Positions 1 through 5,570 of a stretch of 5,570 nt of DNA are shown here, one piece after another. Positions within the stretch are counted from its first letter, which is position 1. Each line of letters begins with the position of its first letter. A program made the translations under genes and the position numbers. The stretch is from Prolixibacteraceae bacterium (GTDB lineage: Bacteria > Bacteroidota > Bacteroidia > Bacteroidales > Prolixibacteraceae), in the NCBI GenBank assembly GCA_016931875.1, contig JAFGDX010000561.1:1-5570 (forward strand), written 5' to 3'. Below the pieces are notes generated by a model. It was not told where the DNA came from and ran no database searches. It was given only the letters and a program-made list of their open reading frames with translations.

Positions 1-210
1 ACGCTGGTGATTGCCGATTTTTTATATTTCTATGCGTTAAGTCTGGAAGGTTCGATGATTTCTATGATTTCAGCGCTTCGCAGAAGCAGTGTTTTAATCA
101 CGTTTACCCTGGGCGCTATGCTGTTTAAAGAACAAAACCTGAAAAGAAAAGGCATTTTCCTGCTTGGAATTCTAGCCGGAATTTTACTAATTACCTTGGG
201 AAGCCGGTAA
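1..210 (+). CDS. DMT/EamA family transporter, C-terminal fragment (5' end outside window)
   Basis: The reading frame is open from base 1 and ends at TAA 208-210, giving the last 69 residues of a membrane protein whose start lies to the left. Two hydrophobic stretches (about residues 12-40 and 51-66) are separated by a short basic-acidic loop containing FKEQNLKRK, and the protein ends in LGSR. The SALRRSSVL segment followed by LFKE and a last helix is what I recall from the C-terminal helices of DMT/EamA permeases, which are ten-helix inner-membrane carriers of small metabolites. The substrate cannot be told. The GTG at 7 is an internal Val codon, not a start. The gene converges on the cupin gene with 9 bp between stops and no clear terminator. 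The family call is fairly safe, but only two helices are visible. It belongs to a different subfamily from the DMT protein at the right edge. Confidence 0.75.
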   Translation, partial: TLVIADFLYFYALSLEGSMISMISALRRSSVLITFTLGAMLFKEQNLKRKGIFLLGILAGILLITLGSR

Positions 211-219
211 AATCAGGTG

Positions 220-822
220 TCATTTCCAAAATTCAAACATCTTCCCGTTTTTGCCAAAAACCGGATCGTTTTCGGGGAGTGGTACTTTTGAAATATTTTC
301 TCTGGCAGGCTGAACTTCTTCAGATTTCCCGTAATTCATGTCCCAGTTTTGCCCGTCGGGGTAGGCACCAACCACAGCAAACCCATCGCCCGAATTTATT
401 CTTTTGTGTGCTGTTCCGGCAGGTAAAACCACCAAATCGCCCTTTTCTATTCTGACGATTTCACTTCCCGGGCCACCCAGTTGTACTTCGGCCCAGCCGC
501 TGTAAACACCCAATGCTTCGTGTGCCGTGCTGTGGTAATGCTGAAAACTGTAAATCCCATTTCGCCACGAGCCCCGCCAGTTGTTTTCAAAAAGTGTTTT
601 TTCAATTAATTCGGGAGGTACATGATTTCCAAAAACATTTTTATACACCAAAACCGGCAGTTTCGGATTATTTGGAAAATTTCCGTTTTCCTCCAGTTGC
701 AGCTTTTTTACTTCGGCTTTTAAGTTTAATTGAGCGTTGGATTGAATCATACAAAAAACACAAATAACGGTTAAAATCATTCTTACCTTCATTTTTAATG
801 AATTGAGCTTTTTGATTTTCAT
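220..822 (-). CDS. Exported YjlB-like cupin domain protein
   Basis: This 200-residue protein has one cupin barrel. Cupin motif 1 is seen as HYHSTAHE with likely metal ligands His95, His97 and Glu102 (His101 also near), followed by GVYSGWAEVQLGG. Motif 2 is GDLVVLPAGTAHKRIN with the fourth ligand His139. The surrounding segments (FPNNPKLPVLVY, SWRNGIY, VVGAYPDG, PLPENDPVFG) match what I recall of Bacillus YjlB (COG4297), which has no established reaction. Unlike that protein, this one starts with a basic n-region, a hydrophobic core (about 15-27) and SNA before Gln31, a likely signal peptidase I site, so it is probably periplasmic. No lipobox is seen. Start: ATG at 822, but Met11 (ATG at 792) gives a more compact signal peptide and is equally possible; neither has a Shine-Dalgarno site. 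A metal-dependent sugar or small-molecule isomerase, dioxygenase or binding role is possible but unproven. Confidence 0.85.
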   Translation of the reverse strand: MKIKKLNSLKMKVRMILTVICVFCMIQSNAQLNLKAEVKKLQLEENGNFPNNPKLPVLVYKNVFGNHVPPELIEKTLFENNWRGSWRNGIYSFQHYHSTAHEALGVYSGWAEVQLGGPGSEIVRIEKGDLVVLPAGTAHKRINSGDGFAVVGAYPDGQNWDMNYGKSEEVQPARENISKVPLPENDPVFGKNGKMFEFWK

Positions 823-840
823 AACAATTTATGGCATCTT

Positions 841-872
841 TTTGTTATTTTGGCACCTCCAAATTATAAAAA
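841..872 (+). promoter_or_regulatory. Weak candidate promoter for the DUF368 operon
   Basis: TTTG at 841-844 is followed after exactly 20 bp by TATAAAAA at 865-872. The Bacteroidota consensus is TTTG, 19-21 bp, TAnnTTTG; the upstream box matches fully, the downstream box only in its TA. If real, the leader would be about 70 nt long and would contain the repeat-like segment at 881-946. The same AT-rich patch must also hold the promoter of the divergent cupin gene, for which I found no good match. Confidence 0.25.
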
Positions 873-880
873 CAAAAAAT

Positions 881-946
881 CAGTGAATTCTCATTGACCT
901 CAGTGGCAAGATGAACCACAAAGAACACGGAGAAGACACAGAGATA
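881..946. repeat. Repeat-like extragenic segment with imperfect 9-11 bp units
   Basis: The gap between the divergent cupin and DUF368 genes contains two parts. CAGTG occurs at 881-885 and again at 901-905. Then comes a purine-rich run of imperfect tandem units: CACAAAGAA (917-925), CACGGAGAAGA (926-936) and CACAGAGATA (937-946), ending at the DUF368 start region. The wording ACCACAAAGAACAC...ACACAGAG resembles a dispersed extragenic sequence that I recall from many bacterial genomes, including Bacteroidota; this is recollection, not a search. It is unlike the AT-rich intergenic DNA elsewhere in the window. It could also be simple low-complexity leader sequence. Confidence 0.45.
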
Positions 947-950
947 CAGA

Positions 951-1895
951 ATGTTTACTATGAACAGAACAGCTAAAGATTACCTGGTTTTGGTTTTAAA
1001 AGGAATGGGAATGGGCGCTGCCGATGTGGTCCCCGGGGTTTCGGGCGGAACCATTGCATTTATTACCGGAATTTACGAAGAGTTAATCAACTCTATAAAA
1101 TCCATCAATCTGAATGCGTTAAAACTCATTCTTTCCGGGAAAATCACCCATTTCTGGAAAGCCATCAACGGAACTTTTCTGCTGAGTGTTTTACTCGGAA
1201 TCGGAATCAGTGTTTTTTCACTCGCCAAAGGACTAAAATACCTGCTCGACAATCATCCGGTTTTGGTGTGGTCGTTCTTTTTTGGGTTGATTGTGGCTTC
1301 CGCCGTTTATGTGGCCAGAACCATAAAAAAATGGAATGTTACCACCGTTGTTGCAGGAATTGCCGGTATTGTAATTGCCTATTTTATTACAGTAATTACA
1401 CCCGCCGAAGCCAATACCACCACTTTGTTTATTTTCATTTCGGGCGCCATTGCCATTTGCGCCATGATTTTACCCGGGATTTCAGGCAGTTTTATTCTGG
1501 TTTTGCTTGGCATGTACAAATTTATTCTCGATGCGGTGGGCAACCTGCAAATCGCGGTTATTCTCACATTCCTTGTTGGAGCCGCTATCGGAATAATTGC
1601 ATTCTCAAATATTTTATCGTGGCTGTTACGAAAATATCATAATCCAACCATTGCTGTTTTGGCCGGTTTTATGGTGGGCTCGCTCAACAAAGTCTGGCCA
1701 TGGAAACAGGTAACCGAAACTTTTACCGACCGTCATGGTGAAATAAAACCACTGGTGGAAGTAAACATTTTACCTGCAACCTATGAACAAATTACAGGGA
1801 ATAATGCTTTTCTAATTGGCGCAATTTTACTGGCTATAGTCGGATTTGCCATTATTTTTGTAATGGAAGGTTTAACAAAACCAAAAAAATCATAG
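951..1895 (+). CDS. DUF368 family membrane protein, predicted undecaprenyl-phosphate translocase (PopT family)
   Basis: This 314-residue polytopic inner-membrane protein carries the two hallmark DUF368 repeats: GAADVVPGVSGGT (22-34) and MILPGISGSFILVLLG (172-187). They look like two related half-motifs (VVPGVSGG and ILPGISGS), as in an inverted-repeat transporter. Hydrophobic helices follow throughout, with a soluble insertion about 251-282 and a basic tail. DUF368 proteins (PopT in Vibrio cholerae) were shown to recycle undecaprenyl phosphate, the carrier for peptidoglycan and other envelope polymers, from the outer to the inner leaflet; the role here is inferred from family. Length is normal. 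Start: ATG 951 is used, but ATG 960 (Met4, MNRTAKDYL) resembles typical family N-termini better and may be the true start; neither has a Shine-Dalgarno site, and 951 abuts the repeat-like segment. It is the first gene of a run with aroE, which begins 8 bp after its TAG. Confidence 0.92.
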   Translation: MFTMNRTAKDYLVLVLKGMGMGAADVVPGVSGGTIAFITGIYEELINSIKSINLNALKLILSGKITHFWKAINGTFLLSVLLGIGISVFSLAKGLKYLLDNHPVLVWSFFFGLIVASAVYVARTIKKWNVTTVVAGIAGIVIAYFITVITPAEANTTTLFIFISGAIAICAMILPGISGSFILVLLGMYKFILDAVGNLQIAVILTFLVGAAIGIIAFSNILSWLLRKYHNPTIAVLAGFMVGSLNKVWPWKQVTETFTDRHGEIKPLVEVNILPATYEQITGNNAFLIGAILLAIVGFAIIFVMEGLTKPKKS

Positions 1896-1903
1896 AAACA
1901 CAA

Positions 1904-2653
1904 ATGAAAAAATACGGATTAATCGGGTACCCGCTCACCCATTCATTTTCAAAACGGTTTTTTACTGAAAAATTTGCAACCGAAAAAATCGATTCCACCT
2001 ACGAAAACTTTGAAATCGATACCATCAGCAAATTTCCTGAAATCATAAAAAACAACCCGGAACTGATTGGGTTGAATGTAACCATTCCATACAAGGAACA
2101 GGTAATTCCTTTTCTGGATGAATTAAACGATTCTGCCCGTGATATTGGTGCAGTAAATACCGTTAAAATTACCCGTTCCGGTTCAGAACTTTTTTTGAAA
2201 GGATTTAATACCGATACATTTGGGTTTGAAAATTCATTAAAACCTTTGCTGGAAGAACACCATAAAAAAGCGTTGATTCTGGGAACCGGCGGCGCTTCAA
2301 AAGCACTAAAATACGTCTTACAAAAACTGGGAATCGGTTTTATTTCTGCCTCGATTGAAGAGCTGAAAGAAAATGAAATCCGTTATGAGGAAATCGACAA
2401 AAAAATGATGGAGGAACGGTTGCTCATTATTAATGCAACGCCGCTGGGAACTTACCCGAAAACGGATACTTTTCCCCCAATTCCGTACGAATACATCAGC
2501 GGAAAACACCTGTTGTTTGATTTGGTGTACAACCCCGAAGAAACCCAATTTATGGCCAAAGGAAAGGCCCGTGGCGCTACTATAAAAAACGGCTACGAAA
2601 TGCTGCTGGGGCAAGCGTTAAAATCGTACGAAATATGGAATAGCAAGGAATAG
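1904..2653 (+). CDS. aroE: Shikimate dehydrogenase
   Basis: AroE reduces 3-dehydroshikimate to shikimate with NADPH, the fourth step of the chorismate pathway, in the cytosol. The 249-residue length fits compact Bacteroidota AroE (E. coli about 272). The substrate site is intact: GYPLTHSFS with Ser14 and Ser16, LNVTIPYKE with catalytic Lys64, GAVNT with Asn85, GFNTD with catalytic Asp104, and Gln237 in NGYEMLLGQA. The Rossmann domain has GTGGASKA (127-134), then INATPLGTYP (176-185) and LVYNPEET (207-214). Odd point: where family members usually have an Asn/Ser-Arg pair binding the NADP 2'-phosphate, this protein reads FISASIEE (146-153), with no Arg. Cofactor preference is therefore uncertain. 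ATG 1904 is 8 bp after the DUF368 stop, so the two are probably co-transcribed; the leader is A-rich without a Shine-Dalgarno site. Confidence 0.96.
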   Translation: MKKYGLIGYPLTHSFSKRFFTEKFATEKIDSTYENFEIDTISKFPEIIKNNPELIGLNVTIPYKEQVIPFLDELNDSARDIGAVNTVKITRSGSELFLKGFNTDTFGFENSLKPLLEEHHKKALILGTGGASKALKYVLQKLGIGFISASIEELKENEIRYEEIDKKMMEERLLIINATPLGTYPKTDTFPPIPYEYISGKHLLFDLVYNPEETQFMAKGKARGATIKNGYEMLLGQALKSYEIWNSKE

Positions 2654-2667
2654 TTGGAAATTATTTT

Positions 2668-3138
2668 ATGGAAAAAAAGAAAGTTTTATTTGTTTGCCTG
2701 GGAAATATTTGCCGGTCGCCCAGTGCAGAAGCAGTGTTTACAGGAATAGTTCAAAAAGAAGGGCTGGCTGAAAAATTTGAAATCGACTCAGCCGGAACAT
2801 CAGGCTGGCACGCCGGCGAACCTGCCGACAAAAGAATGCAGGAACACGCCATCAAACGCGGGTACAATCTCACCAGTATCTCACGTAAATTCAACCCTGA
2901 AAAAGATTTCAACCGGTTTGACATGATCATTGGCATGGACAACCAGAATGTTGAAACATTAAAATCGATGACCCGCAACGGCAAAGATTTGGCTAAAATT
3001 TACAAAATGACCGACTTTGCCAAAGAATGGAATTACGATGAAGTGCCGGACCCGTATTATGGCGGAGAAGAAGGTTTTGAACTGGTACTTGACCTGCTGG
3101 AAGACAGCTGCAACGGATTGCTGGAAAAATTAAAGTAA
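2668..3138 (+). CDS. Low-molecular-weight protein-tyrosine phosphatase
   Basis: This 156-residue cytosolic enzyme of the LMW-PTP (arsenate reductase-like fold) family hydrolyses phosphotyrosine in proteins. The P-loop CLGNICRS starts with nucleophile Cys10 and ends with Arg16 (C-x5-R), and the general acid is Asp128 in VPDPYYGG. SAGTSGWHAG (41-50) is the usual loop after the second strand. All catalytic residues are present and the length is typical. Bacterial relatives (Wzb, Etp, PtpA types) often dephosphorylate tyrosine kinases or enzymes of exopolysaccharide synthesis; no such kinase gene is in this window. Protein arginine phosphatase activity is an alternative for this family. ATG 2668 lies 14 bp after the aroE stop, with a weak GGA about 10 bp upstream, so it is the likely last gene of the DUF368-aroE unit. 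It ends 6 bp from the stop of the opposing MgtC-like gene, with no terminator between them. Confidence 0.94.
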   Translation: MEKKKVLFVCLGNICRSPSAEAVFTGIVQKEGLAEKFEIDSAGTSGWHAGEPADKRMQEHAIKRGYNLTSISRKFNPEKDFNRFDMIIGMDNQNVETLKSMTRNGKDLAKIYKMTDFAKEWNYDEVPDPYYGGEEGFELVLDLLEDSCNGLLEKLK

Positions 3139-3144
3139 CCGGAA

Positions 3145-3852
3145 CTACTCCAGAATATCCACCTTTATGGAAACAATTCCGGGCTGTTTCTCAATATTTT
3201 CAGAAAGTTTCTGGATATTTATTTTACGCGTCACCCCCACCAGGAAGACAATCCTGTCGGTTGCTTCATTTATGTTCCGCTCAAAACCGGTTTGGATGAT
3301 TTTGATATCCTGGGTTTTAAACACCGCTTTTAACGCCTGAATATCAGAATCTTTCTTTTTTACAACCAATTCAACCTTGCGGATAGTGCGCTCTTTGAAT
3401 ACACGTTTTTCAAATAAATTCATAACCGTAAGTGCAAAAAGAATTACAACCACGCCAATAAAACCAATAACAAACATTCCGGCGCCAATGGCCAGCCCCA
3501 AAGCGGCCATGGCCCAAATTGATGCGGCTGTTGTCAGTCCTTTCACATCGGCGCCAAATTTGAGAATAGCCCCGGCGCCCAGAAACCCAATCCCGGAAAC
3601 TACCTGCGCCGCAATCCGGCCGGGATCTCCGTTTTGAAAATTGGTAAAGGTTTGCGGAATAAAAATGGAAATCAACATTACAACCGTGGCGCCAATGCTA
3701 ATCAGTATATGTGTGCGCAAACCCGCCGGCTGATCATGTGTTTCACGCTCAATCCCAACCAGTGTTCCAATAAAAAAACTGGCCAAAATCCGCACCAGAG
3801 CCACCTGCCAGGTAATTTCGGTCGATGTTAGTATTTCGCTGAAATAGTCCAT
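3145..3852 (-). CDS. MgtC/SapB family membrane protein
   Basis: The protein (235 residues from ATG 3852) has an N-terminal membrane domain with the MgtC signatures GTLVGIERE (29-37), AGLRTH (43-48), DPGRIAAQVVSGIGFLGAGA (76-95) and VKGLTTAASIW (103-113). About five hydrophobic helices occupy residues 15-147. A soluble C-terminal domain (about 158-235) with a beta-alpha pattern suits the ACT-like tail of MgtC. In Salmonella and Mycobacterium, MgtC supports growth in low magnesium and modulates the F1Fo ATPase; it is not itself shown to be a magnesium pump. Most environmental relatives have unknown roles. Start: the frame could be extended to a GTG at 3873, but that codon lies in an inverted-repeat arm. 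ATG 3852 has the A-rich leader typical of the phylum and is preferred. It is separated by a terminator from the upstream MaoC-like gene, so it likely has its own promoter. Confidence 0.93.
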   Translation of the reverse strand: MDYFSEILTSTEITWQVALVRILASFFIGTLVGIERETHDQPAGLRTHILISIGATVVMLISIFIPQTFTNFQNGDPGRIAAQVVSGIGFLGAGAILKFGADVKGLTTAASIWAMAALGLAIGAGMFVIGFIGVVVILFALTVMNLFEKRVFKERTIRKVELVVKKKDSDIQALKAVFKTQDIKIIQTGFERNINEATDRIVFLVGVTRKINIQKLSENIEKQPGIVSIKVDILE

Positions 3853-3872
3853 TTTGTTTGATTTAATTTCCA

Positions 3873-3916
3873 CCGAATTTACAAATTCCCATTCGTATTA
3901 GAAAGGGAAAATTCGG
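3873..3916. repeat. 44-bp inverted repeat upstream of the MgtC-like gene
   Basis: Perfect 8-bp arms CCGAATTT (3873-3880) and AAATTCGG (3909-3916) are complementary. A nested pair, TCCC (3887-3890) with GGGA (3905-3908), adjoins the right arm directly; on the left a 6-base bulge (3881-3886) intervenes, and the loop is 14 bases (3891-3904). It sits 20 bp before ATG 3852 and surrounds the candidate -7 element of that gene. It could act as a regulator-binding operator, or, if transcription starts further upstream, as a leader hairpin. There is no T-run after either arm, so it is not an intrinsic terminator. Confidence 0.55.
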
Positions 3917-3924
3917 TTCACAAA
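3893..3924 (-). promoter_or_regulatory. Weak candidate promoter of the MgtC-like gene
   Basis: Read on the - strand, TTTG (3924-3921) is followed after exactly 20 bp by TAATACGA (3900-3893). This suits the Bacteroidota -33 box and spacing, but the -7 box matches only in its initial TA. Transcription would begin near 3885, leaving a leader of about 30 nt. The arms of the inverted repeat would then lie between the two boxes and just after the start point, an arrangement typical of repressor operators. Confidence 0.28.
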
Positions 3925-3947
3925 TCCTGCTCTTCAACAAAAAAGGC

Positions 3948-3980
3948 AAAAAAAACCGCTTGATTTTCAACATCAAACGG
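3948..3980 (-). terminator. Intrinsic terminator after the MaoC-like gene
   Basis: On the - strand the transcript reads CCGTTTGAT (3980-3972), a 7-base loop (3971-3965), ATCAAGCGG (3964-3956) and then eight T (3955-3948). The stem has 9 pairs including one G-U wobble and closes with three G-C pairs at its base, directly against the U-run. It lies 25 bp after the stop codon of the MaoC-like gene, as expected for its terminator, and separates that gene from the MgtC-like gene. A second T-rich stretch follows at 3944-3939. Confidence 0.8.
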
Positions 3981-4005
3981 CATATTCTTTTCCTGAAAAT
4001 TAATA

Positions 4006-4470
4006 TTATTCAAAATGATAAAGAAAAGTTACCAAAGCATCATAGGCTGGTTTTTTCTGTCCTTCAATTTCAACCACAATTTTTACCTGTATTTTTGCAA
4101 TGCCGCGTAAATTGCGAATATCGTCGAGCGAAACAATTGCCCTGATTTTATCGTTTACCAACACCGGTTGCTGAAAACGTAACTTCTCGATGCCGTAATT
4201 TACAATCATTTTTACATTGCGCACATCAACAATCGAATACCACAGGTAAGTGAGCATCGAAAGTGTTAAATACCCATGTGCAATTGTACTTTGAAACGGC
4301 GATTCCTTTGCCGCCCTTTCCGGATCGGTATGAATCCACTGATAATCGAGTGTTGCATCGGCAAATTTATTGATTTGTTCCTGTGTGATTTGAATGTATT
4401 CGGAGGTTCCAATTTCTTTTCCAAGATACGATTCAAACTCTTCGTAGCTGTTAATGATTGTTTTTACCAT
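4006..4470 (-). CDS. MaoC-like (R)-specific enoyl-CoA hydratase/dehydratase
   Basis: A 154-residue single hot-dog domain protein. The (R)-hydratase motif is present: FADATLDYQWIHTD with catalytic Asp42 and His47 spaced as in (R)-specific enoyl-CoA hydratases, then STIAHGYLTLSM (61-72) with the conserved His-Gly. These enzymes add water to trans-2-enoyl-CoA to give (R)-3-hydroxyacyl-CoA in the cytosol, working as dimers. The sequence resembles the NodN-like branch, in which the natural substrate is mostly unknown. Start: an upstream in-frame ATG at 4524 would add 18 residues (MQCTKIKNLN...) that do not look like part of the fold. ATG 4470 (MVKTIINSYEEFE) fits the usual family N-terminus and has AGG 5-7 bp upstream. 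The gene stands alone, is followed by a good terminator, and is divergent from the right-hand transporter. No polyhydroxyalkanoate or beta-oxidation gene is nearby to fix the pathway. Confidence 0.92.
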   Translation of the reverse strand: MVKTIINSYEEFESYLGKEIGTSEYIQITQEQINKFADATLDYQWIHTDPERAAKESPFQSTIAHGYLTLSMLTYLWYSIVDVRNVKMIVNYGIEKLRFQQPVLVNDKIRAIVSLDDIRNLRGIAKIQVKIVVEIEGQKKPAYDALVTFLYHFE

Positions 4471-4570
4471 GAGACCTGTTTTTTGATGCTGCAAATTAAG
4501 GTTTTTAATTTTTGTGCACTGCAATATTTGTTCTCCAAATGAAAAATTTAAATAAGGTTTATAAAGTTAA

Positions 4571-4602
4571 ATTGAATTTTTTTACAATGCGTTCTATTTT
4601 TT
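4571..4602 (+). promoter_or_regulatory. Candidate promoter of the right-hand DMT transporter
   Basis: ATTG at 4571-4574 is followed after 20 bp by TATTTTTT at 4595-4602. Against the Bacteroidota consensus TTTG, 19-21 bp, TAnnTTTG, this has one mismatch in each box with ideal spacing. Transcription would start near 4609, about 50 nt before ATG 4658. It lies in the AT-rich divergent region 4471-4657, which otherwise shows no structure I can support. Confidence 0.4.
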
Positions 4603-4657
4603 AGACAAATTACAGATAATCCGGTCTTTTTTATCACCTTTGCACCACATCAGTGTT

Positions 4658-5570
4658 ATGAGAAATTTTTTACGAGGTACCACATTCCTGGCCATTTTGG
4701 CGTGCTGGTTATGGTCAACAGCATTTGTTGGTGTAAAAATCGGCTTGCAATACCAAACTCCGCTTCAGTTTGCAGGCATTCGTTTTTTTATTTCGGGGGT
4801 GTTGATTTTTATCTACTTCGGAAAACCGGCTTTGTTTTTTTCTGAACTAAAAAAACACAGGAAATTTGTTATGCTGCTGGCCATGGTTCAGATTTTTACA
4901 CAATACGCGCTTTTTTACAGCGGACTAAATCTGGTTCCGGGTGCCCTGGGTGCCATGATTATTGGTTCCTCACCCCTGTTTATTGCGCTGGTATCGCATT
5001 TTGCGTTTCACAACGATAAAATGACTCCGTTAAAAACCGCGAGTTTTTTATTTGGGATTGCCGGAATTGCCATTATTACCCTGGGGCGCACAAAAGTTGA
5101 AATGAAAGGAGAATGGGAGTTACTGGGTATCGGGTTATTAATTTTGAACAATATCATCTCCGGATACTCCAATGTAATGGTTTCAAAATACGCTAAAAGA
5201 ATTTCGCCGATTGTATTGAGTTCCGCTTCGCTTTCAATAGGCGGGTTACTATTGTTTCTGGTTTCGGTGCCGGTTGAAGGAATCCATCGCGGGCCATTTC
5301 CGCCAATCTATTTTTATGCGCTGGGGTGGTTAAGTTTTTTGTCGGCCGCAGCAATTACCATCTGGAATACTTTGCTGCAGCGCCCCGGTGTAAAAGTTTC
5401 GCTTCTGAATATGTGGAAGTTTTTGATTCCGGTTTCGGGAGCGATTTTAAGCTGGATGATAATATCAGATGAAAATCCGGATCTTTTTTCGCTTTTTGGA
5501 ATGAGTTTTATTACTCTGGCACTCATTGTATTAAATTTTTCAAACCGAAGAAATAACAATAAAAGAGCCG
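4658..5570 (+). CDS. DMT superfamily (EamA domain) transporter, 3' end outside window
   Basis: From ATG 4658 the frame stays open for 304 codons to the window edge with no stop. I count ten hydrophobic helices, roughly at 8-30, 36-55, 69-91, 96-118, 126-143, 154-176, 184-203, 217-239, 247-269 and 275-294. This is the complete ten-helix, two-EamA-repeat plan of drug/metabolite transporters. The first helix carries WLWSTAFVGVKIGL, helix 2 has the typical Q-F-A-G-I-R-F opening, and helices 3-4 include SGLNLVPGALGAMIIGSSP, all familiar EamA positions. What follows residue 294 is a polar, Asn- and Arg-rich tail, so only a few residues are probably missing. Family members export amino acids, purines or other small metabolites; nothing here fixes the substrate. 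There is no Shine-Dalgarno site. The gene is divergent from the MaoC-like gene. Confidence 0.9.
   Translation, partial: MRNFLRGTTFLAILACWLWSTAFVGVKIGLQYQTPLQFAGIRFFISGVLIFIYFGKPALFFSELKKHRKFVMLLAMVQIFTQYALFYSGLNLVPGALGAMIIGSSPLFIALVSHFAFHNDKMTPLKTASFLFGIAGIAIITLGRTKVEMKGEWELLGIGLLILNNIISGYSNVMVSKYAKRISPIVLSSASLSIGGLLLFLVSVPVEGIHRGPFPPIYFYALGWLSFLSAAAITIWNTLLQRPGVKVSLLNMWKFLIPVSGAILSWMIISDENPDLFSLFGMSFITLALIVLNFSNRRNNNKRA

Noticed and set aside
189..210. TTACC / GGTAA hairpin at the 3' end of the first transporter gene
   Set aside because: A short, bulged stem inside coding sequence, followed by AAAATC on the + strand and no U-run on the - strand.
829..860. GGAGGTG (- strand, 860-854) and the mini-frame ATG CCA TAA (837-829) before the cupin gene
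   Set aside because: The Shine-Dalgarno-like string is about 31 bp upstream of ATG 822 and 16 bp from the mini-frame, too far for either; a two-codon frame is expected by chance.
1268..1642. 124-codon + strand frame inside the DUF368 gene
   Set aside because: It is an out-of-frame shadow with a Cys/His/Tyr-rich composition unlike a real protein, while the DUF368 frame carries clear family motifs.
2318..2614. 98-codon - strand frame opposite aroE
   Set aside because: Antisense shadow of a well-supported gene, with no recognisable motif.
3139..3182. CCGGAA and TTCCGG arms at the convergent junction as a bidirectional terminator
   Set aside because: The arms are only 6 bp with a 32-base loop, and no T-run follows on either strand.
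4492..4525. ATTG...TTAATTTG on the - strand as promoter of the MaoC-like gene
   Set aside because: Each box has one mismatch and the spacing of 22 bp is outside the usual 19-21; too weak to annotate, though the true promoter should be nearby.
5314..5559. 81-codon - strand frame opposite the right-hand transporter
   Set aside because: The + strand frame carries EamA helices right through this stretch; the antisense frame shows nothing recognisable.
1..5570. A novel multi-gene defence, mobile or biosynthetic system
   Set aside because: Every gene belongs to a common chromosomal family, and there are no nuclease, integrase, toxin-antitoxin, CRISPR or cluster-type genes and no att-like repeats.

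Overview
The window looks like a piece of a Bacteroidota chromosome, plausibly from the Marinilabiliales side of the phylum; the order is a guess. The reasons are moderate GC in genes with AT-rich gaps, A-rich leaders with little Shine-Dalgarno signal, candidate promoters resembling the phylum's TTTG / TAnnTTTG pattern, a signal peptide ending in Asn-Ala|Gln, and proteins whose remembered relatives are from this phylum. All genes are ordinary chromosomal types. I see no mobile element, phage, CRISPR array, tRNA or rRNA, and no convincing new multi-gene system.

Layout: the window opens inside the last ~70 codons of a DMT/EamA-type transporter (+), which converges on a YjlB-like cupin gene (-) carrying a signal peptide. 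After a 128-bp gap with a small repeat-like segment comes a compact + strand run: a DUF368 membrane protein (undecaprenyl-phosphate translocase family), aroE (shikimate dehydrogenase) and a low-molecular-weight protein-tyrosine phosphatase, separated by 8 and 14 bp. This run converges, with only 6 bp between stop codons, on an MgtC/SapB family membrane protein (-). Behind the MgtC-like gene is a 153-bp gap holding a 44-bp inverted repeat and a good intrinsic terminator. The terminator belongs to the next - strand gene, a MaoC-like (R)-specific enoyl-CoA hydratase. A divergent promoter region of about 190 bp then leads to a second DMT/EamA transporter (+), which runs off the right edge with all ten predicted membrane helices present.

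How the genes fit together: the only convincing co-transcribed unit is DUF368-aroE-LMW phosphatase. The first and third may both touch envelope polysaccharide metabolism, through undecaprenyl-phosphate recycling and tyrosine-phosphate control of capsule-type enzymes; aroE supplies the chorismate pathway. The others look like single-gene transcription units. No stretch over 300 bp lacks a gene.

Points for a second look: the repeat-like segment in the DUF368 leader, the inverted repeat around a candidate promoter of the MgtC-like gene, an AroE lacking the usual Arg of the NADP-recognition loop, and export of a cupin whose known relative is cytosolic.
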